Assembly (NCBI RefSeq): GCF_900142525.1
Contig: NZ_FRBD01000011.1
Coordinates: 1 to 64,000 of the forward strand
Direction of reading: 5' to 3'
DNA from: Xylanibacter ruminicola
Lineage (GTDB): Bacteria > Bacteroidota > Bacteroidia > Bacteroidales > Bacteroidaceae
Length of the DNA: 64,000 nt
In this document: positions 41,277 to 50,972 of the stretch, piece after piece
How the letters are laid out: each line of letters starts with the position of its first letter
Position numbering within the stretch: the first letter of the stretch is position 1
Notes under the pieces: generated by a model
What the model was told of the DNA's origin: nothing
Databases searched by the model: none
What the model saw: the letters and a program-made list of their open reading frames with translations, nothing else
Made by a program: the position numbers and the translations under genes

Positions 41277-42419
41277 TTATTTCTTTAATGGTACAGTAAA
41301 GCTAAAAGTACTACCCTGTCCTTCGACTGATTCTACATAACAATCTCCACCGTTCTTACGGGCAAAGTCCTGGCAAAGCTGAAGTCCTAAACCTGAACCT
41401 TCTTCACCACCTGTGCCATATGTGGTATCACCTTTCTTAAAAATAGAGCCAAGTCGTTCGGCTGCTATTCCAACGCCATGGTCGGTAACGCTAATTTTTG
41501 CAAAATCGCCCATAACTCCCATTTTAATTTCAATACTAGAATTCTCTGGTGAGAACTTGATAGCATTAGAAAGGAAATTTCGCATAACTGTCTTAAGCAT
41601 ATCATTATCAGCTGTAACGATGAGGCTTTCGGGCGACGGTTGTAAATCAAGTTTGATATGCTTTGTCTGAGCTATCATCTCGAAAATATCAACAACACCA
41701 GGAACAATATCATTTAAATCGAGATCCTGAATGACCACTGTTAGGCGTCCTGTCTGACTCTTTGTCCACTTGAGAAGATTATCAAGCAAATCATGTACCT
41801 CTTCAGATTCACGATTGGCCTTATCTAGGAGTTCGTAAAGTTCGGGGCCAACAGTCTCAGGGGTAGCTGATGCCACAACCAAATTGAGCACCATACGTAT
41901 GCTGGCCATTGGTGAACGCAAATCATGTGCGATAACCGAGTACATCTTGTCACGGTTGCTAAGTGTGGCACGCAGTTCGGCATTTTGTTGCTCGATGATA
42001 CGCTTGGCGGCAACAAGAGAAATCTGTTGCATAACACGCATAACTAGCTCTTCCTTATTAAAAGGTTTAGTAAGGAAATCACTTGCTCCAACCTGGAATC
42101 CATGAACTAGATCCTGAGGTGTATTCAAAGCCGTAAGGAAGATGATAGGAATATCCTTGGTGTCCTCTTCCTTTTTTAAAACTACAGCTGCATCGAAACC
42201 ACTGATATCCGGCATCATTACATCTAGAAGAATAAGATCGGGATGCTCTTTACGGGCCTGTTCTATACAGGTAGTACCATTGTTTGCGGTAATAACTTGG
42301 AATTTTTCGTTAGTGAGTAATATTTTAAGCAACAAAACATTGCTCACAACATCATCTACAATAAGTATCTTATACTCACTGCGATTTATTTTGGACTCGA
42401 GAGTGTCTGCTACATCCAT
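41277..42419 (-). CDS. Response regulator-histidine kinase hybrid (REC-HisKA-HATPase)
   Basis: 380 aa, soluble. The receiver domain comes first (acidic DD at 22-23, phospho-acceptor Asp66 in LILLDVMMPD, Lys118 in LTKPF). HisKA follows with VIAHDLRSPM (His165), and the HATPase has N-box MRNFLSNAIKFS and DHGVGIA. The order REC then kinase suggests that phosphorylation of the receiver tunes the kinase. Upstream of nspC with no gap, which hints at a link to polyamine metabolism or chance operon placement. Confidence 0.93.
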   Translation of the reverse strand: MDVADTLESKINRSEYKILIVDDVVSNVLLLKILLTNEKFQVITANNGTTCIEQARKEHPDLILLDVMMPDISGFDAAVVLKKEEDTKDIPIIFLTALNTPQDLVHGFQVGASDFLTKPFNKEELVMRVMQQISLVAAKRIIEQQNAELRATLSNRDKMYSVIAHDLRSPMASIRMVLNLVVASATPETVGPELYELLDKANRESEEVHDLLDNLLKWTKSQTGRLTVVIQDLDLNDIVPGVVDIFEMIAQTKHIKLDLQPSPESLIVTADNDMLKTVMRNFLSNAIKFSPENSSIEIKMGVMGDFAKISVTDHGVGIAAERLGSIFKKGDTTYGTGGEEGSGLGLQLCQDFARKNGGDCYVESVEGQGSTFSFTVPLKK

Positions 42420-42463
42420 AACTTTTAGCTAGTAATGCACTTATAAAACGTTTTATATGGTTG

Positions 42464-42495
42464 CAAAAATAGTGCAATAATTTGAAATTACCAAA
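42464..42495 (-). promoter_or_regulatory. Promoter of the hybrid kinase-nspC unit
   Basis: Minus-strand TTTG at 42492-42495, 20 nt, TATTTTTG at 42464-42471; start near 42457, leader about 38 nt. Confidence 0.6.
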
Positions 42496-42540
42496 TTATT
42501 ACACCATTTTTTTGCATTTTAGGGCTTATAATGCCTATTT

Positions 42541-45500
42541 CTACTTATATTCTGACCATGATTTGATACCAATACCCTCGATACCAACCGTGCAGAATGC
42601 ATGGATAAATGCACTTGCCAAACGGCTGTTGGTAATAAGAGGTACATTAAGATCGATAGCTGCACGGCGGATTTTATAACCGTTTGTCAGCTCGTGGGTG
42701 GTAAGGTTCTTCGGGATGTTCACCACCATATCAATCTTATGTTCGTGAAGTAGGTCTAGTGCCTGAGGCTGGGCATCCTCAGATGGCCAATGTACCAAAG
42801 TGTTCTGGATACCATTGTCGGTAAGATACTTTGAAGTACCACCTGTGGCATAAAGTTCGTAGCCGTTTTCAACTAACTGTCGTGCAGCATCAATCATCTC
42901 TGCTTTTTGTTTGGCTGAACCTGTTGACAGCAGGACTGTCTTCTTGGGAATGCGATGGCCTACGCTAAGCATAGACTTAAGTAATGCAGTATCAGTATTG
43001 TCTCCAATACAACCAACCTCGCCAGTTGATGCCATATCTACGCCAAGAACAGGGTCGGCCTTCTGTAAACGGTTGAACGAGAACTGAGAAGCCTTAATTC
43101 CAACATAGTCGAGATCAAAGAGATTCTTCTCCGGCTTTTCTACAGGCAAGCCAAGCATTACTTTTGTGGCCAAATCAATCAGATTGAGTTTGAGCACCTT
43201 ACTTACAAATGGGAATGAGCGAGAAGCACGTAGGTTACACTCAATAACAAGGATATCGTTCTCGCGAGCCATATATTGAATGTTGAAGGGACCATTGATA
43301 TGTAGTGCTTTGGCAATCTGACGAGAGATACGCTTGATACGGCGAACTGTCTCTACATATAGTTTCTGTGGTGGGAATTGTATTGTGGCATCGCCAGAGT
43401 GAACACCTGCAAATTCGATATGTTCGCTGATGGCATAAGCCATAATCTCGCCATCCTTGGCTACAGCATCCATTTCAATCTCTTTGGCATTTTCGATGAA
43501 CTTAGATACTACGACTGGATGATCCTCAGAGACATTTGCAGCAAGCTGCAGGAACTTCTCAAGTTCTTCCTTATTTGAGCATACGTTCATGGCTGCACCA
43601 GAGAGCACATATGAAGGACGAACCAAAACCGGGAATCCAACACGATCTACGAAGTTATCAATATCCTCCATAGAGGTGAGCGCACTCCATTCTGGCTGAT
43701 TAACACCTATCTCGTTAAGCATCTGTGAGAACTTAGCGCGGTCCTCGGCTCCATCAATATCAACAGCTTGGGTACCAAGGATGTTAACGTGCTGCTCATC
43801 AAGGTAGACTGCTAGATTATTAGGTATCTGACCACCAGTAGAAACAATCACACCATAAGGCTGTTCCATATCGATAATGTCGAGAACACGCTCGAATGTT
43901 AGCTCATCAAAGTAAAGACGATCACACATATCGTAATCGGTTGAAACGGTCTCAGGGTTGTAGTTGATCATAACCGAACGCCAGCCTTCCTTACGGATGG
44001 TATTCAAAGCCTGAACTCCGCACCAGTCGAACTCTACTGACGAACCGATGCGATAAGCACCTGAACCAAGAACGATGATAGACTTCTTGTCGGCCTCGAA
44101 CTTAATATCGCTTGCAACACCACTATATGTAACATACAAATAGTTAGTCTGTGCAGGATACTCAGCTGCAAGAGTATCTATCTGCTTAACTACAGGTAGG
44201 ATGCCAAATTGCTTACGGCGATTACGCACCAACAGAAGTGCCTCGTGCATATTGCGGGTTTCACCCTCAAGACCAATGGCGCGAGCTATCTGGAAATCAG
44301 TAAATCCATATACTTTTGCCTGGCGAAGAAGATCCTTATCAAGTGTATTGATATTCTGCTTCTTCAGTTGCTCATCAATGTCGATGATGTGCTTCAGTTT
44401 CTGCAAGAACCACTTATCAATCTTTGTCAGCTCGTGGATGCGGTCGATATCATACTGAGGATCATGCATAGCCTTCGAGATGACAAAGATACGCTTATCG
44501 GTTGGCTCGCGCAGGGCTGCATCGATATCGGTAATCTTTAATTCCTTATTCTCAACATATCCATGCATGCCCTGACCAATCATACGCAGACCTTTCTGGA
44601 TAGCCTCCTCAAAGTTACGTCCGATAGCCATAACCTCACCTACCGACTTCATTGAAGAACCAAGTTCCTTATCTACACCGTGGAACTTAGAGAGGTCCCA
44701 ACGTGGAATCTTACAAACCACATAGTCGAGTGCAGGCTCGAAGAATGCACTGGTAGTCTTTGTTACGCTGTTCTTAAGCTCAAACAGTCCATAACCCATA
44801 CCCAACTTAGCAGCAACGAAAGCCAATGGATAACCTGTAGCCTTAGAAGCCAAAGCCGAAGAACGACTCAAGCGAGCATTAACCTCAATAACTCGGTAAT
44901 CTTCTGATTGAGGGTCGAAAGCATACTGTACATTACACTCACCCACAATACCGATATGGCGGATAATCTTAATGGCAAGTGCACGCAACTTATGATATTC
45001 AGAATTGGTAAGTGTCTGAGATGGAGCAATTACAATTGATTCACCAGTATGGATACCTAGTGGATCGAAGTTCTCCATGTTACATACTGTGATACAATTA
45101 TCGTAGCGGTCACGAACAACCTCGTACTCAATTTCCTTCCATCCTTTCAGAGACTTCTCAACCAATACCTGTGGAGAGAAAGCGAAAGCTTTTTCTGCAA
45201 GTTTGTTAAGCTCTTCCTCGTTATCACAGAAACCTGAGCCCAGACCTCCAAGTGCATAAGCTGCACGAAGGATGACTGGATAGCCAAGTGATGCAGCAGC
45301 CTTACGGGCATCTTCAATATTATCGCAAGCCTGACTCTTGATGGTCTTTACACCAATCTCATCCAACTTCTTTACGAAGAGCTCACGGTCCTCAGTATCC
45401 ATGATAGCCTGAACAGGTGTACCTAGAACCTTGACATTATACTTTTCGAGTACGCCACTCTGATAAAGTTCAACACCACAGTTCAATGCTGTCTGACCAC

Positions 45501-45777
45501 CAAAGGCCAACAGAATACCATCAGGACGCTCCTTAGCTATAACCTTTTCTACGAAATAAGGCTGAACAGGAAGGAAATAAATCTCATCAGCCACACCCTC
45601 AGAGGTCTGAACTGTAGCAATATTCGGGTTAATCAAAACCGTTTTAATACCCTCTTCGCGAAGAGCCTTAAGGGCTTGAGATCCACTATAGTCGAACTCA
45701 CCGGCTTCGCCTATCTTCAATGCACCTGAACCAAGTAACAGGACTTTCTTTATACTATTATCTTTCATATCTATCAA
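42541..45777 (-). CDS. carB: Carbamoyl-phosphate synthase large subunit
   Basis: 1078 aa (1075 if started at Met4, which reads MKDNSIKKVLLLGSGALKIG). Two homologous ATP-grasp halves: the first begins GSGALKIGEAGEFDYSGSQ, and the second GSGAYRIGSSVEFDWCGVQ near residue 560. A C-terminal MGS-like allosteric domain (about 940-1075) has ATGGTSKYL. It makes carbamoyl phosphate for pyrimidines and arginine. 3 nt after carA. Confidence 0.97.
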   Translation of the reverse strand: MIDMKDNSIKKVLLLGSGALKIGEAGEFDYSGSQALKALREEGIKTVLINPNIATVQTSEGVADEIYFLPVQPYFVEKVIAKERPDGILLAFGGQTALNCGVELYQSGVLEKYNVKVLGTPVQAIMDTEDRELFVKKLDEIGVKTIKSQACDNIEDARKAAASLGYPVILRAAYALGGLGSGFCDNEEELNKLAEKAFAFSPQVLVEKSLKGWKEIEYEVVRDRYDNCITVCNMENFDPLGIHTGESIVIAPSQTLTNSEYHKLRALAIKIIRHIGIVGECNVQYAFDPQSEDYRVIEVNARLSRSSALASKATGYPLAFVAAKLGMGYGLFELKNSVTKTTSAFFEPALDYVVCKIPRWDLSKFHGVDKELGSSMKSVGEVMAIGRNFEEAIQKGLRMIGQGMHGYVENKELKITDIDAALREPTDKRIFVISKAMHDPQYDIDRIHELTKIDKWFLQKLKHIIDIDEQLKKQNINTLDKDLLRQAKVYGFTDFQIARAIGLEGETRNMHEALLLVRNRRKQFGILPVVKQIDTLAAEYPAQTNYLYVTYSGVASDIKFEADKKSIIVLGSGAYRIGSSVEFDWCGVQALNTIRKEGWRSVMINYNPETVSTDYDMCDRLYFDELTFERVLDIIDMEQPYGVIVSTGGQIPNNLAVYLDEQHVNILGTQAVDIDGAEDRAKFSQMLNEIGVNQPEWSALTSMEDIDNFVDRVGFPVLVRPSYVLSGAAMNVCSNKEELEKFLQLAANVSEDHPVVVSKFIENAKEIEMDAVAKDGEIMAYAISEHIEFAGVHSGDATIQFPPQKLYVETVRRIKRISRQIAKALHINGPFNIQYMARENDILVIECNLRASRSFPFVSKVLKLNLIDLATKVMLGLPVEKPEKNLFDLDYVGIKASQFSFNRLQKADPVLGVDMASTGEVGCIGDNTDTALLKSMLSVGHRIPKKTVLLSTGSAKQKAEMIDAARQLVENGYELYATGGTSKYLTDNGIQNTLVHWPSEDAQPQALDLLHEHKIDMVVNIPKNLTTHELTNGYKIRRAAIDLNVPLITNSRLASAFIHAFCTVGIEGIGIKSWSEYK

Positions 45778-45780
45778 TTA

Positions 45781-46854
45781 TTAGAGGGTTTCAATAAAGC
45801 GATCAAACATAAATTCTGTATCAACAGGACCTGAACAAGCCTCTGGGTGGAACTGAGAAGAGAACCAAGGATGTGAAAGATGGCGAATACCTTCATTAGA
45901 GCCATCATTCATATTGACAAACAATTCACGCCAATCGTTTCCTAGTGTACTTGCATCAACTGCATAACCATGATTCTGTGAAGTTACGTAACAACGATTT
46001 GTGCCAACCTCACGAACTGGCTGATTGTGTGAGCGGTGACCATATTTAAGTTTATAGATGGTGGCTCCGCCCGCTTTTGCTAATAACTGGTTTCCCATAC
46101 AGATACCACAGATTGGCTTGCGCGATGCAGACATCTGCTTCTTTAAGATCTCAACAGCATCTACACACATATCAGGATCGCCAGGACCGTTTGCAAGGAA
46201 AAGTCCATCAAACTGCATGTCTGTATAGTCGTAATTCCAAGGAACTCGGATAACCTCAACATCACGGTTAATGAGGCAACGGATGATATTATTCTTTACG
46301 CCACAATCAACAAGAACAACCTTACGTCCTGCACCCTCATTATAACGAACAACGTCCTTACATGAAACCTTATCAACCCAGTTAACGCCTTCGTATTCTG
46401 CTGATGGAATATTCTCTGGCTCATCGTCAAAGATAATCTGTCCCATCATAACTCCGTGCTCACGAAGTACCTTTGTTAGTTGGCGTGTATCAATACCGGT
46501 AATGCCGGGAACTCCCTCACGCTTAAGCCAATCTGCAAGACTCTCGTTAGCATTCCAATGTGAATAGGCCTCGCTATAATCGCTAACAATAATAGCAGAA
46601 GCATAAATCTTGTCGCTCTCCATAAATGTGGCCAGGCCATTCTGTTCAATAGTGAATGGTGGTACACCATAATTACCAACCAACGGATAAGTAAGTGTCA
46701 TCAATTGTCCGGCATAGCTGGGGTCTGTAAGCGATTCGGGATAACCCATCATTGCTGTATTGAACACCACTTCGCCAGCTACGGCTTTCTCGCTACCAAA
46801 GCTCTTGCCGTGAAATTTTGTTCCGTCCGAAAGGACAAGTGTTACATCTCTCAT
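45781..46854 (-). CDS. carA: Carbamoyl-phosphate synthase small (glutaminase) subunit
   Basis: 357 aa. The N-terminal CPSase domain (LSDGTKFHGKSFG; NTAMMGYPESLTDPSY) precedes a class I glutamine amidotransferase with the Cys nucleophile in PICGICMGNQLL near 245-256 and the His-Glu in QFHPEA near 336-341. It supplies ammonia to CarB. Lies between glmS (with a terminator hairpin) and carB. Confidence 0.97.
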   Translation of the reverse strand: MRDVTLVLSDGTKFHGKSFGSEKAVAGEVVFNTAMMGYPESLTDPSYAGQLMTLTYPLVGNYGVPPFTIEQNGLATFMESDKIYASAIIVSDYSEAYSHWNANESLADWLKREGVPGITGIDTRQLTKVLREHGVMMGQIIFDDEPENIPSAEYEGVNWVDKVSCKDVVRYNEGAGRKVVLVDCGVKNNIIRCLINRDVEVIRVPWNYDYTDMQFDGLFLANGPGDPDMCVDAVEILKKQMSASRKPICGICMGNQLLAKAGGATIYKLKYGHRSHNQPVREVGTNRCYVTSQNHGYAVDASTLGNDWRELFVNMNDGSNEGIRHLSHPWFSSQFHPEACSGPVDTEFMFDRFIETL

Positions 46855-46893
46855 ATTTTTCCTTTATTATATCTTATTTCTTTTTAGAAAAAA

Positions 46894-46919
46894 GGCGAAA
46901 CGTTAAAAAACGAATCGCC
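46894..46919 (-). terminator. Hairpin with U-run between glmS and carA
   Basis: On the minus strand, GGCGATTCG pairs imperfectly with CG..TTCGCC and is followed by TTTTTT (complement of A46887-46893). It should stop most glmS read-through. Fewer than 35 nt remain before carA, too little for a separate promoter, so carAB expression depends on read-through or a promoter inside glmS. Confidence 0.6.
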
Positions 46920-46925
46920 CTCTAT

Positions 46926-48770
46926 TTATTCAACAGTAACAGATTTTGCTAAGTTTCTCGGCTGGTCAACGTTCTTACCTTTGCAAACAGCAACGTGATA
47001 AGCCAACAACTGAAGAGGAATCGTTGCAACCAATGGTTCGAGACACTCCAAAACGTCTGGAAGTTCAATCACCTCATCGGCAATCTTAGAAATGGTGTCG
47101 TCACCCTTAGATACCAAAGCAATGACCCTACCCTGACGTGCTTTAATTTCCTGAATATTCGATAGAACTTTTTCGTACATCGCGTTATGTGTAGCGATTA
47201 CAACTACCGGCATGTCAGAATCAATAAGGGCGATAGGTCCGTGTTTCATCTCTGCAGCTGGATAACCTTCTGCATGTATATACGATATCTCTTTGAGCTT
47301 CAATGCACCTTCTAAAGCAACTGGATATGAGAATCCACGACCAAGATAGAGGAAGTTATGTGCATATGTAAATGTGCGTGCCAAATCAGCAACCTTATCG
47401 TTGGTCTGCAGCACCTCACGAATCTTCGTAGGAATCTCACTAAGACCTTTTACAATCTCAAGATATTCCTTGCGGTTTACAGTACCCTTTGCCTCGGATA
47501 ATGCGAGGGCAAACATTGTAAGTACAGTTACCTGACCAGTAAAGGCCTTGGTAGAAGCAACGCCAATCTCAGGACCAACGTGGATGTATGTACCAGTATC
47601 GGTGGCACGTGGAATACTTGAGCCAATGGCATTACATATACCATATATAAATGCGCCCTTCTCCTTAGCCAACTGTACAGCGGCAAGGGTGTCGGCAGTT
47701 TCACCACTCTGGCTGATAGCAATAACAACATCGTCCTTGGTTACAACTGGGTTACGATATCTGAACTCTGATGCATACTCTACTTCAACCGGTATGCGGC
47801 AGAGCGTCTCTATAATCTGCTTACCGATAAGACCTGCATGCCAAGATGTTCCGCAGGCTACGATAACCACACGCTTAGCGTTAACCAGTTGGCGGCGGTA
47901 ATCGATAAGAGCCGAAAGCGTAACATGATCAGCCTCTACGTTAACACGTCCGCGCATACAGTTAGTAAGGCATTCTGGCTGTTCGAAGATCTCCTTCAGC
48001 ATGAAGTGCGGATAACCACCCTTCTCAATCTGTCCGAGATCTATATCAACAGTCTTAACTGCCAGCTCCTGATCTTCACCATGTATATTAACCACATGAA
48101 GATCCTCGCCACGACGGATAACAGCAATGTTACCATCTTCGAGATAAACAACCTTGTCGGTATACTCCACGATTGGGCTTGCATCTGAGCCGAGGAAGAA
48201 TTCATCCTCACCTATACCCACAACCAGTGGACTCTGCTTACGTGCACAGATAATCTGATCCGGATCACGCTTGTCAAGTACTGCTATAGCATAAGCACCG
48301 ATAACCTGATACAAAGCAACCTGAACAGCCTCCAAAAGAGTAAGCTGCTTATGTTCCTTAATATATTCGATGAGCTGTACCAGCACCTCGGTATCTGTAT
48401 CAGAGACGAAGTGTACGCCTTTAGTCTGAAGTTTTTCCTTCAACTCGGCGTAGTTCTCTATAATACCATTATGTATTATTGCCAGATTCTTGCTTTCTGA
48501 ATAATGTGGGTGCGCATTACGCGATGAAGGCTCACCATGTGTAGCCCAACGGGTATGAGCAATACCTATAGTACCGCTAATATTCTTATCGTTACAATAT
48601 TCACAAAGATTGTCGACTTTACCTTTCGACTTGTAAACATTCAAGTCGCCATTATCGTTGATGAGTGCTACACCGGCGCTATCGTAACCTCGATATTCCA
48701 GTCGGCGTAAGCCTTTTATTAGTATTGGGAAAGCTTCTTTATTCCCGATGTATCCTACGATTCCACACAT
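46926..48770 (-). CDS. glmS: Glutamine-fructose-6-phosphate aminotransferase (isomerizing)
   Basis: 614 aa. The N-terminal glutaminase starts with the nucleophile Cys2 (MCGIVGYIGNKE) and has HTRWATHGEPSSRNAHPH near 73-90. Two SIS domains (about 290-430 and 460-600) have GTSWHAGLIGK, ISQSGETADT and the C-terminal end DQPRNLAKSVTVE. It makes glucosamine-6-phosphate for cell-wall and LPS synthesis. No glmS ribozyme is seen in the short leader. Confidence 0.97.
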   Translation of the reverse strand: MCGIVGYIGNKEAFPILIKGLRRLEYRGYDSAGVALINDNGDLNVYKSKGKVDNLCEYCNDKNISGTIGIAHTRWATHGEPSSRNAHPHYSESKNLAIIHNGIIENYAELKEKLQTKGVHFVSDTDTEVLVQLIEYIKEHKQLTLLEAVQVALYQVIGAYAIAVLDKRDPDQIICARKQSPLVVGIGEDEFFLGSDASPIVEYTDKVVYLEDGNIAVIRRGEDLHVVNIHGEDQELAVKTVDIDLGQIEKGGYPHFMLKEIFEQPECLTNCMRGRVNVEADHVTLSALIDYRRQLVNAKRVVIVACGTSWHAGLIGKQIIETLCRIPVEVEYASEFRYRNPVVTKDDVVIAISQSGETADTLAAVQLAKEKGAFIYGICNAIGSSIPRATDTGTYIHVGPEIGVASTKAFTGQVTVLTMFALALSEAKGTVNRKEYLEIVKGLSEIPTKIREVLQTNDKVADLARTFTYAHNFLYLGRGFSYPVALEGALKLKEISYIHAEGYPAAEMKHGPIALIDSDMPVVVIATHNAMYEKVLSNIQEIKARQGRVIALVSKGDDTISKIADEVIELPDVLECLEPLVATIPLQLLAYHVAVCKGKNVDQPRNLAKSVTVE

Positions 48771-48813
48771 AACCTGTTTTGTCGTTTTGTCGTATATATT
48801 GTAATTTCGGCTG

Positions 48814-48844
48814 CAAAATTACAATAAAAATCCGAAACCACAAA
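48814..48844 (-). promoter_or_regulatory. Promoter of glmS
   Basis: Minus-strand TTTG at 48841-48844, 19 nt, TAATTTTG at 48814-48821; start near 48808, leader about 38 nt, containing two ACGACAAA words. Confidence 0.75.
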
Positions 48845-48887
48845 CATTTTGCTAAAAAATCTTTGTATTTTCTTACATAAAACAAAA

Positions 48888-48917
48888 AGTCCACCAAGAT
48901 TCACATCTGGGTGGACT
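48888..48917 (-). terminator. Terminator of the tRNA-Asp operon
   Basis: Perfect 8-bp stem AGTCCACC (48888-48895)/GGTGGACT (48910-48917). On the minus strand the stem is followed by TTTTTGTTTT. It lies 6 nt past the second tRNA-Asp and overlaps the region upstream of the glmS promoter. Confidence 0.85.
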
Positions 48918-48922
48918 CTCTG

Positions 48923-48996
48923 CGGTGCGTACGAGATTCGAACTCGTGACCTCCTGCGTGACAGGCAGGCATTCTAACCTACTGAACTAACGCACC
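48923..48996 (-). tRNA. tRNA-Asp (anticodon GTC), copy 1
   Basis: Acceptor GGTGCGT/ACGCACC, anticodon loop CTGTCAC with GTC, T-loop GTTCGAATC. Discriminator G; 74 nt. CCA not encoded. Identical to the copy at 49027-49100. Confidence 0.95.
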
Positions 48997-49026
48997 ATTA
49001 CTATGGAACGAATGAAAAAAAACTTG

Positions 49027-49100
49027 CGGTGCGTACGAGATTCGAACTCGTGACCTCCTGCGTGACAGGCAGGCATTCTAACCTACTGAACTAACGCACC
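49027..49100 (-). tRNA. tRNA-Asp (anticodon GTC), copy 2
   Basis: Same sequence as 48923-48996, separated by 30 bp. Promoter-proximal copy. Its anticodon begins with G34, a Tgt substrate. Confidence 0.95.
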
Positions 49101-49128
49101 TTAAAGCTCTCTTGCTTAATTGCGGGTG

Positions 49129-49159
49129 CAAAGGTAGTGATATTTTTGGAAATACCAAA
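49129..49159 (-). promoter_or_regulatory. Promoter of the tRNA-Asp operon
   Basis: Minus-strand TTTG at 49156-49159, 19 nt, TACCTTTG at 49129-49136, the same strong form as the other tRNA operon. A/T-runs follow upstream to 49200. Confidence 0.75.
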
Positions 49160-49198
49160 ACTTTTCGGCACTTTTTTGCGATTAAATCGCATTTTTTT

Positions 49199-49702
49199 CT
49201 AAAAAACATACTGAAAGAGCACAGAATCGCTATATTTTGCCCCATCAAAGAGCCAATCTTTGATTTCTGCACCAATCTGGAAACCTGCTTTTTTGAACAA
49301 CAGAATTGATGGTTTATTATTGGTATCAACATAAGCATAAAGCTGATGAAGATGCAAAATCCTTAGTGCGTAATCAGAAATCTTGTTTAAAATAGCGGTA
49401 CCATACCCCTGACGACGATAAGAATTCAATATAATCAGCCCCACCTCAGCGCGACAATTTGCAGGGTCGAAGTTGACAAGATCAACAACTCCAACTATTT
49501 TTCCTTCTATATTCTCTACCATCATACGTACCTGTCGATCGGTATAGATATCGTTTTTTGCATTTGCCACATAGTCGTGGAGCAGATAACGTGAATAAGG
49601 AACGTTAGAAGTACCAACATTCCAAAGCTCCACATCATTCTCAATGCGATAAAGAAGATCGAGGTCTTCAGGCTCGATAGCTCTCAGTTTTATCTGTTTC
49701 AT
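49199..49702 (-). CDS. GNAT family N-acetyltransferase
   Basis: 167 aa. GNAT fold with RAIEPEDLDLLYRIEND at the start and the acetyl-CoA loop RRQGYGTAIL near 115-124. The spread resembles RimJ/SpeG-type enzymes; the substrate is unknown. It overlaps the glycosyltransferase gene by 4 nt and is the last gene of the engB-led operon. Confidence 0.88.
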   Translation of the reverse strand: MKQIKLRAIEPEDLDLLYRIENDVELWNVGTSNVPYSRYLLHDYVANAKNDIYTDRQVRMMVENIEGKIVGVVDLVNFDPANCRAEVGLIILNSYRRQGYGTAILNKISDYALRILHLHQLYAYVDTNNKPSILLFKKAGFQIGAEIKDWLFDGAKYSDSVLFQYVF

Positions 49703-50538
49703 CCTAAATGTAGTTTTTTACGTATTATATCAGCTAAAGCCAACGAGGCGCGAAAATATATAGCGCACTTTACTGGCAGCGTAAAGAAAAAGCTAAGATG
49801 ACTATAATGCTTGCGAAAGAAGATGAGCATGGCTTGATAGAACACATGCACATAACGAAAATCAGATTTCTTGGTCGACTGCCCTTTATAATGTATAATA
49901 GAATAAGGTAGATACCAGTTCTGCCATCCTCCCTTTAATAGTCGATATGATAGGTCGATATCTTCGCCATACATAAAGAAATCCTCATCGAGAAGTCCTA
50001 TCAGGTCTAGTGCTTTACGACGAACCATAAAGAAGGCTCCACTAACAACCTGAATCTGTCCAGGTTCATCCCACGAGAGATGGCTCATATAATAACGCCT
50101 GGTAAATCCCAGCATTTTGCGGGCAGCTACCCATGGTGTTGGTATAGCTCTACGACTTTCAGGAGCTAGGGTGCCATCGGCATTATGCATCTTAACGCCT
50201 GCAGCTCCAGCTTCAGGATGTTCGTCCATAAAAGTAAGGACGTTACGTATAGTGTCTTCGGCTACAACTGTATCAGGATTTAGCAACAAGACATATTCTC
50301 CCATACTCTGTCGTATGGCTATATTGTTTGCCTTTGAGAATCCAAGATTCTCTATATTATTAATAAGGTGTACCCATGGATAATCTCGGGCTATTACCTC
50401 TGCGCTATCATCCGTGCTGTTATTATCCACAACAAATACTTCGCTCTCAACATCTTTAAGAGCTAGTGCGACACTATCAATACAAGCAGTAAGGTATTGT
50501 CGAACGTTATAGTTAACAATGACTACAGATAGTTTCAT
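49699..50538 (-). CDS. Family 2 glycosyltransferase
   Basis: 279 aa. GT-A fold: SVVIVNYNVRQYL at the start, VDNNSTDDS near 37-45, LLNPDTVV near 85-92 (metal-binding) and EDIDLSYRLLKGGW near 192-205 (ED acceptor motif). Rhamnosyltransferase-like. It probably builds a surface glycan. C-terminal amphipathic segments could dock on the membrane. It overlaps both neighbours by 4 nt. Confidence 0.92.
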   Translation of the reverse strand: MKLSVVIVNYNVRQYLTACIDSVALALKDVESEVFVVDNNSTDDSAEVIARDYPWVHLINNIENLGFSKANNIAIRQSMGEYVLLLNPDTVVAEDTIRNVLTFMDEHPEAGAAGVKMHNADGTLAPESRRAIPTPWVAARKMLGFTRRYYMSHLSWDEPGQIQVVSGAFFMVRRKALDLIGLLDEDFFMYGEDIDLSYRLLKGGWQNWYLPYSIIHYKGQSTKKSDFRYVHVFYQAMLIFFRKHYSHLSFFFTLPVKCAIYFRASLALADIIRKKLHLG

Positions 50539-50960
50539 TCTTCTGATTCAACCTCAGATTGACAACGGCTCATGGTGGGGAATACGAAAGGCAAACAAAG
50601 CAACTGGATGATTGCCATGTAGCCAAAGGTGGTATTCATGAACATATAATATAAATAGGTATTAGCCACCATAGGAATCAATAGAAGAGCCAAACGCAGA
50701 ATGCCCCACTTAAATAGAGCATGTTCCTTCTTGGTTACAAGATCTTGGTGTACTTTGGGGAATTTAAACAAGCGCAAAGCTAAAAACACACCACCAAGAG
50801 TTAACAACTCCATGAGCGCAGTAAGAAGGAATTCGGAATTCTTTTGTTCTACAAACAAGCCTGATTCCATGAAGCCGGTCTCATAAAGCACTACCGCACC
50901 TATTGCAAATAGTAATGCAAATATAAATACAGCCATCAATTGGTTTCTTGTCTCTTTCAT
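50535..50960 (-). CDS. Small integral membrane protein, four helices, unknown function
   Basis: 141 aa with predicted helices at about 8-27, 44-64, 85-104 and 108-128, and an acidic end (EVESEE). I do not recognise the family. It sits between recR and the glycosyltransferase, overlapping the latter by 4 nt, so it may be tied to envelope glycan synthesis. Confidence 0.75.
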   Translation of the reverse strand: MKETRNQLMAVFIFALLFAIGAVVLYETGFMESGLFVEQKNSEFLLTALMELLTLGGVFLALRLFKFPKVHQDLVTKKEHALFKWGILRLALLLIPMVANTYLYYMFMNTTFGYMAIIQLLCLPFVFPTMSRCQSEVESEE

Positions 50961-50972
50961 ATTCTATAGTTT

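Noticed and set aside
48771..48813. glmS ribozyme
   Set aside because: The leader is only about 40 nt and lacks the pseudoknotted core; the ribozyme is characteristic of Firmicutes.
49170..49200. GCGATTAAATCGC hairpin with T-run downstream of the GNAT gene as its terminator
   Set aside because: The T-run follows on the plus strand, while the gene is on minus; more likely AT-rich sequence upstream of the tRNA-Asp promoter.
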